Positions 14,802-18,700 of a DNA stretch of 18,700 bases are shown here, piece by piece. The notes below the pieces were generated by a model that was given only the letters and a program-made list of their open reading frames with translations, did not search any database and was not told the DNA's origin. The translations under genes were made by a program, and so were the position numbers. Numbering within the stretch: position 1 is the stretch's first letter; each line of letters begins with the position of its first letter. This DNA comes from Sedimentisphaerales bacterium (GTDB lineage Bacteria > Planctomycetota > Phycisphaerae > Sedimentisphaerales > SG8-4): NCBI GenBank assembly GCA_016928975.1, contig JAFGJR010000150.1, positions 1-18,700 on the forward strand, written 5' to 3'.

Positions 14802-16366
14802 ATGGGCAGGCTGTGGCAAGACGTGCGGTATGGCCTCCGGATGCTGACCAGGAATCCGGCTTTTGCGGTGGTCGTCGGACTGACGATGGCTGTGGGGATT
14901 GGGGCGACTACGGTGATGTTCAGTGTGGTCAACGCGGTGTTGCTGCGCCCGTTGCCTCTGCGGGACGCGGACCGGCTGGTCATGCTCTGGGAGACGGAAC
15001 GGGAGCAACCGGACAAGCTCAGAGGCGTCTCGCTCCTGCGCTTCCTCGATTGGCAGCGGCAATGCACGACGCTGGAGCACATGGCGTTCTTCGACGACAG
15101 ATACGACCTCACGCTGACAGAGGGGGACGATGCCGCCGAGCTGGCGGGCATGAGAGTGGGTCCCGAGTTCTTCTCCGTCGTCGGGGTCCAGCCGGCCCTC
15201 GGACGGGGCTTTCTGCCGGAAGAGGCTCAGGAGGGCGGCCCACCGGTCGTCGTTCTCAGCCATGAGGTCTGGCAACGATTCTTCGGGGCCGATGCGCAGT
15301 GGATCGGGAAGGCGACGACGACACTGACGGATTCGATCTTCGGCAACAGCAAGCCGTACACGATCGTCGGCGTCATGCCCGCGGGTTTCCGGCTCTTCGA
15401 CGCTCCCGACTTCCTGCTGCCTTACCCGATGGATATCGACGGACCCGGCCGAAAGGGCGGCCTGCATTCCAGCTCGGCGATCGGCCGGCTCAAACCACAG
15501 GTCACCCGCCTGCAAGCCCAGGCGGAACTGGAGACGATCCGAAGCGGTGACGAAGGGACCGAGGCGACCGGCGAACAGAGGCGCGGCGTCCGCGTGACAT
15601 CGCTTCACGAGCGTCTCGTGGAGAACGTGCGTCTGCTGCTCTACGTCCTCCAGGCGGCGACGCTGCTGGTCCTGCTCGTGGCAGGCGGCAACATGGCCAA
15701 CCTGCTGCTGGCTCGCTCTGCGTCGCGTGGCAGGGAGATGGCGGTCCGCCTGAGCCTGGGAGCCGGCCGACGGCGGCTCATCCGCCAACTGCTCACCGAG
15801 AGCCTGCTCCTGGCGGCTCTGGGCGGTGCGGCGGGATTGCTGGTGGCATACTGGGGCATCGAGGGATTGGGGAAGCTGGCCGCCGGTTTTCTCCCAGGTT
15901 TGGAGGAGATCCACACCGACGGGCGGGTGCTTGCCTTCACGTGTCTGGTCTCCTTGGCGAGCGGGCTGGTCTTCGGATTGGCCCCGGCGATCCGGGGGAC
16001 GCGGTCCGATCTGAACGAGTGTTTGAAGGACGCCGGAGCCCGGCGCGGGACAGGGGACTCTCGCACCAGCCGGATACGGCATTCCCTGGTCGTAGCCCAG
16101 GTCGCCATCTCGCTCATGCTGCTGGCAGGTGCCGGTCTGCTCGTCAGAAGTCTCTTCCTGCTCCACAACGTGCAGCTTGGCTTCGACCCCAGGAATACCC
16201 TGGTGGTGGAGCTTGGCGGGCCGATGCTGCGACCGCTCAGCCGGGGGTTGCTGGAGAGGTTGTCTTCGCTGCCGGGAGTGCAAGCGGTCGGTGCGGTCAC
16301 GTATCTCCCGCCGGATCGCGCCGGGCGGCGAGAATCGATCCGATGGTGGCGCTGCGATATGAATGA
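14802..16366 (+). pseudogene. ADOP-type ABC permease 3, internal deletion and frame change
   Basis: Third tandem paralogue. The N-terminal half is normal: WQDVRYGLRMLTRNPAFAVV, core 1, FtsX 1 from about 277 (LLVLLVAGGNMANLLLARSA, REMAVRLSLGAGRRRLIRQL), linking helix (SLMLLAGAGLLVRSLFLLHN) and the beginning of core 2 to SLPGVQAVGAVTYLPP (about residue 490-506). Then, at about 16310-16325, the sequence jumps to the family C-terminus RRAARIDPMVALRYE, which is in another frame and stops at 16366. Compared with permeases 1 and 2 about 290 codons are missing, comprising most of core 2 and all FtsX 2 helices. Without frame change the frame runs on to 16571 with unrelated sequence (589 codons). The last 25 coding bases (16334-16358) are identical to 12315-12339 in permease 1. 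A half-length permease could still insert in the membrane, but I regard it as broken. Confidence 0.82.
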
Positions 16367-16375
16367 GAATCCTTT

Positions 16376-16427
16376 GGGCCGGGCTGACTCCTCACATCCA
16401 CACTCACAGGCAGGAGAGGCCCGGCCC
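16376..16427 (+). terminator. Hairpin after the permease genes, possible terminator
   Basis: A 9-bp perfect inverted repeat (GGGCCGGGC 16376-16384 with GCCCGGCCC 16419-16427) plus an inner 5-bp stem (16388-16392 with 16412-16416) closes the permease transcript unit. No T-run follows, so intrinsic termination is uncertain; it may only protect the mRNA end. Confidence 0.45.
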
Positions 16428-16454
16428 GAGACTATCATAGCAAGTCCGGAGGCT

Positions 16455-16479
16455 GCGCGTGTCCGAATTCGGGCGCGCC
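16455..16479. promoter_or_regulatory. Candidate enhancer (UAS) for the sigma-54 regulator, copy 2
   Basis: Repeat of 9761-9785 (23 of 25 identical). In this copy the dyad is nearly complete: 9 of 11 base pairs are symmetric about 16467/16468, with the perfect palindrome CCGAATTCGG at 16463-16472. The centre is about 138 bp upstream of the start predicted from the promoter at 16579, i.e. about 20 bp (two helix turns) further than copy 1. Confidence 0.6.
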
Positions 16480-16578
16480 GGTTTCAAGACTGGACATTAA
16501 CGGCCACTCCAGGCCCGCGTCAGATAAGGGGACTGTGGTTTTCTGGGACCTTACCGATGTCCAGCGGCTGATTCAGTT

Positions 16579-16594
16579 TGGCACAATGGTTGCT
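16579..16594 (+). promoter_or_regulatory. Sigma-54 (-24/-12) promoter of the adaptor gene
   Basis: TGGCACAATGGTTGCT fits TGGCAC-N5-TTGCW at every position, with GG (16580-16581) and GC (16592-16593) exactly 10 bp apart. The expected start is near 16605, only 2 nt before the preferred adaptor ATG (16607). Confidence 0.82.
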
Positions 16595-16606
16595 CAGGAA
16601 TTCGAT

Positions 16607-17869
16607 ATGGACATACCACGAAAATCCGCAAAACGTATGAAGATGATTCGACGGGGCCTGATCGGCACGACAGGCCTCGTTGTGGTGGCCTTGGTGACGG
16701 TAGGCGTATCCCGGCTGCAACCGGCGGCGCCGGGGGTGGACCGGCGGACCCTGTGGCTGGACACAGTCAAGCGAGGGCCCATGCTTCGCGAGGTCCGCGG
16801 CGTCGGCACGCTCGTCTCGGAGGACATCCTTTGGATCCCGGCCGCCGTCAAAGGCCGGGTCACCCGAATCCTCGTCGAGCCGGGCAGCGTCGTCGAGCCT
16901 AACACGATCCTGCTGGAACTGAACAACCCGGAGCTGGAACTGGAGCTGCTGGACGCCAAGTCGCAGTGGAACTCGGCGCAATCGAAACTGGTCTCGCAGA
17001 CGGCTCAACTGGAAGACCAGTTGCTGGGGATGGAGGCCGATCTGGCCCAGACGCAGGCCAATCACGAGGAGAACAAACTTCGGGCCGAGGTGGACCAGAA
17101 ACAGTACGAGAGTGACCTGATCTCGGATCTGCAACTGACCCTCTCAAACGCTCGCGTCACCCAGTCATCAGAGCTCCTGGAGATCAAGCGAAAGCGTTTG
17201 GACATGTATCGCACGCAGACGATGCCGGCGCAGTTGGCGGAGGCGAAGGCGGGCGTGGAGCAGGCGGAATCGAAGTACAGGCTCAAGTGCAACGAGATGG
17301 AGTCGCTGAAGGTGAAAGCCGGCACGAACGGCGTCCTGGCCCAGGTGAAGGACAAGATCGAGCCCGGTCAATCCATCGCGCCCGGCACGATTCTGGCGAA
17401 GATCACCAACCCCAAGCAGCTCAAAGCGCAACTGAAGATCCCGGAGGCCCAGGCCAGGGACGTGCGCATCGGCCTGGTGGCGGTTGTCGATACGCACCAT
17501 GGGACGGTGGCGGGAAAGGTCTCCCGCATTGATCCGACTGTCATGGAAGGGAACGTCACAGTGGACGTCTCGCTCCGGGGTGTGTTGCCGGAAGGGGCAC
17601 GCCCGGACCTGTCGGTGGTCGGCACGATCGAGATTGAGCGACTCACCGACGTGCTCAACGTCGGCCGGCCGGTCTATGCCTCCTCCGAGGGCGTCACGGA
17701 GCTGTTCAAGGTCGTCGAGGGCGGCAAGTACGCCGTGCGAAGCCGCGTCCAGTTCGGCCGAAGCTCCGTCAGCACGATCGAGATCCTCGACGGTCTGGCC
17801 GTAGGTGACGAGATCATCCTGAGCGATATGTCCCAGTGGGACGGTTGCGACCGGATCAGACTGAAGTAG
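16607..17869 (+). CDS. HlyD/RND-type periplasmic adaptor subunit
   Basis: Membrane-fusion protein (420 aa) expected to join a MacB-like ABC transporter to an outer-membrane channel; no outer-membrane component is in the window. N-terminus MDIPRKSAKRMKMIRRG is followed by one membrane anchor (GLIGTTGLVVVALVTVGVS). The barrel-sandwich half (VRGVGTLVSEDILWIPAAV, GRVTRILVEPGSVVEPNT, ILLELNNPELELELLDA) leads into a long charged coiled coil (about 115-215, many E, Q, K and L). The returning lipoyl half (GTNGVLAQVKDKIEPGQSI) and a beta-barrel domain with IDPTVMEGNVTVDVSL follow. The frame is open upstream to 16535, but the sigma-54 promoter lies in that stretch and relatives begin MDIPR, so 16607 is preferred. 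ATG 16637 is an alternative if the mRNA starts at 16605. The ATPase follows after S23 unit 2. Confidence 0.9.
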   Translation: MDIPRKSAKRMKMIRRGLIGTTGLVVVALVTVGVSRLQPAAPGVDRRTLWLDTVKRGPMLREVRGVGTLVSEDILWIPAAVKGRVTRILVEPGSVVEPNTILLELNNPELELELLDAKSQWNSAQSKLVSQTAQLEDQLLGMEADLAQTQANHEENKLRAEVDQKQYESDLISDLQLTLSNARVTQSSELLEIKRKRLDMYRTQTMPAQLAEAKAGVEQAESKYRLKCNEMESLKVKAGTNGVLAQVKDKIEPGQSIAPGTILAKITNPKQLKAQLKIPEAQARDVRIGLVAVVDTHHGTVAGKVSRIDPTVMEGNVTVDVSLRGVLPEGARPDLSVVGTIEIERLTDVLNVGRPVYASSEGVTELFKVVEGGKYAVRSRVQFGRSSVSTIEILDGLAVGDEIILSDMSQWDGCDRIRLK

Positions 17870-17871
17870 GT

Positions 17872-17898
17872 GTCAGGGGCCAGGGATCAGGGGTCAGC
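17872..17898. repeat. Left heptad-repeat arm of S23 unit 2
   Basis: Imperfect 7-bp units (TCAGGGG, CCAGGGA, TCAGGGG, TCAGC...) beginning 2 nt after the adaptor stop. The 27-nt arm is complementary to 18334-18360 at 25 positions (mismatches at 17880 and 17882), with a 16-bp unbroken stretch next to the gene (17883-17898 with 18334-18349). Confidence 0.9.
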
Positions 17899-17914
17899 AG
17901 ATGACGAGCGAACG

Positions 17915-18295
17915 ATGGAAGTACTCAGCTATCGATACTTACTGATGTGGCAGCGTGCGATGGATTTGGCGATTGAGTGCTACGAGTTGACCAAGCGGTT
18001 TCCACGGAGCGAAACCTATGGGTTAGTCAGTCAGCTACAGCGCGCGGCAGTGTCGGTCCCGTCGAACACAGCGGAAGGACGTGCAAGACAGCATAGCGGG
18101 GAATTCCTACAGCATATGTCAATTGCGTATGGATCACTCGCTGAGGTGGAGACGCTCACGCTGATCGCGGCACAGTTGAAGTACATCTCCGACCAGCAGG
18201 CCGATGAAGTCCTCGGCAAAACAGCGGAGGTAGGGCGGATGCTCAACGGCCTGCGGAATTCGATCAAAGACATGAAGCAGGCGATTAGAGCGTAG
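17915..18295 (+). CDS. S23 ribosomal intervening-sequence-type four-helix-bundle protein (unit 2)
   Basis: 126-residue homologue of the protein at 2455-2829, same family. Helix 1 is RYLLMWQRAMDLAIECYELT, the core is YGLVSQLQRAAVSVPSNT, then EGRARQHSGEFLQHMSIAYG, SLAEVET and a C-terminal helix with VGRMLNGLRNSI. The frame can be opened upstream to a GTG at 17870, but that extension would be encoded by the left repeat arm and has no family likeness (GARDQGSADDER), so ATG 17915 is chosen. There is no strong Shine-Dalgarno sequence. By eye the gene is less GC-rich than its neighbours (runs such as GAAGTACTCAGCTATCGATA), which fits an outside origin. It stands between adaptor and ATPase genes that belong together. 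Function unknown. Confidence 0.92.
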   Translation: MEVLSYRYLLMWQRAMDLAIECYELTKRFPRSETYGLVSQLQRAAVSVPSNTAEGRARQHSGEFLQHMSIAYGSLAEVETLTLIAAQLKYISDQQADEVLGKTAEVGRMLNGLRNSIKDMKQAIRA

Positions 18296-18333
18296 GCAGA
18301 CAGGAAGAGAGAGAGAACGATGTAAGAGTTCAA

Positions 18334-18360
18334 GCTGACCCCTGATCCCCGACCCCTGAC
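18334..18360. repeat. Right heptad-repeat arm of S23 unit 2
   Basis: Complementary 7-bp units (TGACCCC, TGATCCC, CGACCCC, TGACCCC, then TAAC as a partial unit). It pairs with 17872-17898 and ends 8 nt before the AAGGAG that serves the ATPase, so unlike unit 1 it leaves the downstream ribosome-binding site free. Confidence 0.9.
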
Positions 18361-18381
18361 CCCTAACTAAGGAGCGTGAAC

Positions 18382-18700
18382 GTGAACGAGATGAACAACT
18401 CCCTCATCCGCGTCGAGAATCTGCATAAAGTCTTCATCACCGAAGAGGTGGAGACGCATGCATTGGCGGGAATCCACCTGAATATCGCCCAGGGCGAGTA
18501 CGTGTCCATCGCCGGACCTTCCGGCTGCGGCAAATCGACCCTCATGGCGATCCTCGGTCTGCTCGATTCCCCGACCGAGGGCGAGTACTGGCTCAACGGC
18601 GACCCGGTGGCGGCCCTGTCGGCCTCGCAGCGGGCGCGCATCCGCAACCGCCAGGTCGGATTCATCTTCCAGAGCTTCAACCTGATCGGCGACCTGACGG
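18382..18700 (+). CDS. MacB/LolD-type ABC transporter ATP-binding protein, N-terminal part
   Basis: Nucleotide-binding subunit that should power the MacB-like system whose adaptor and permeases lie upstream. The reading frame is open to the window edge (about 106 residues). It shows LIRVENLHKVF, the A-loop region, Walker A GPSGCGKST (about residues 49-57) followed by LMAILGLLDSPTEGEYWLNG, and the Q-loop QVGFIFQSFNLIGDLT, typical of the LolD/MacB/FtsE branch. Signature, Walker B and H-loop are beyond the window. GTG 18382 is chosen because AAGGAG (18369-18374) lies 7 nt before it; ATG 18391, in the same frame, is 16 nt away and is the alternative. It follows the right arm of S23 unit 2. Confidence 0.9.
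   Translation, partial: MNEMNNSLIRVENLHKVFITEEVETHALAGIHLNIAQGEYVSIAGPSGCGKSTLMAILGLLDSPTEGEYWLNGDPVAALSASQRARIRNRQVGFIFQSFNLIGDLT

Larger units (their letters stand above)
17872..18360 (+). mobile_element. S23/IVP-type unit 2: four-helix-bundle gene inside heptad-repeat inverted arms
   Basis: 489 bp, almost the same size and layout as the unit at 2374-2870 but with unrelated arm sequence. It fills the gap between the adaptor stop (17869) and the ATPase ribosome-binding site (18369). An 8-bp direct repeat GAACGATG occurs at 17910-17917 and 18315-18322, inside the arms. A GAACGA hexamer therefore lies between stop codon and right arm in both units. No transposase or reverse transcriptase is encoded; mobility is inferred. 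Confidence 0.55.

Noticed and set aside
15941..16366. Separate 141-codon gene inside permease 3
   Set aside because: Only its last residues (RRAARIDPMVALRYE) are meaningful; these are the displaced C-terminus of permease 3.
17870..17914. N-terminal extension of S23 protein 2 from GTG 17870
   Set aside because: The extension is the translated repeat arm and lacks family resemblance; the homologue at 2455 starts at the position matching ATG 17915.

Overview
The window looks like a chromosomal segment of a high-GC, Gram-negative-type bacterium. Planctomycetota (Phycisphaerae-like) or a neighbouring lineage is my best guess. The basis is protein content only: duplicated-FtsX 'ADOP' permeases, an HzsA-related protein followed by a propeller/di-haem cytochrome fusion, an SSS symporter with a signal peptide, and S23-type four-helix-bundle genes. 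No rRNA or tRNA is present to confirm the taxonomy.

Layout. 1-638 (minus): start of a sodium/solute symporter, cut by the window edge. 639-987: divergent control region with sigma70-like promoters on both strands and a 95-nt nested inverted repeat. 988-4200 (plus): a two-component system, a sigma-54-dependent response regulator and an NtrY-like histidine kinase, split by a small S23-type gene between heptad-repeat inverted arms. 4205-4917 (minus): a HEPN/MNT toxin-antitoxin-type pair. 4984-9733 (plus): a secreted TIM-barrel glycosidase-like protein, a damaged HzsA-related protein, and a propeller plus di-haem cytochrome protein. 9865-16366: a sigma-54 promoter and three tandem ADOP permeases, the third with a large internal deletion. 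16458-17869: a second sigma-54 promoter and a HlyD-type adaptor. 17872-18360: a second S23-type gene in heptad-repeat inverted arms. 18382-18700: start of a MacB/LolD-type ABC ATPase, cut by the window edge.

How the parts fit. The kinase and regulator should control sigma-54 promoters. Two excellent -24/-12 elements occur in the window, one before the first permease and one before the adaptor. Each has a nearly identical 25-bp partly dyad-symmetric sequence centred about 118 or 138 bp upstream of the expected transcription start, the usual place for an enhancer-bound activator. Regulator, kinase, permeases, adaptor and ATPase therefore read as one regulated MacB-like export system, interrupted by unrelated genes.

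The most unusual feature is the pair of S23-type units. Both fill an intercistronic gap of this system (regulator/kinase and adaptor/ATPase). Both have long inverted arms made of about four 7-bp units, yet the heptamer sequences are unrelated. This suggests a mobile or RNA-structured element class in which arm design, not arm sequence, is conserved.
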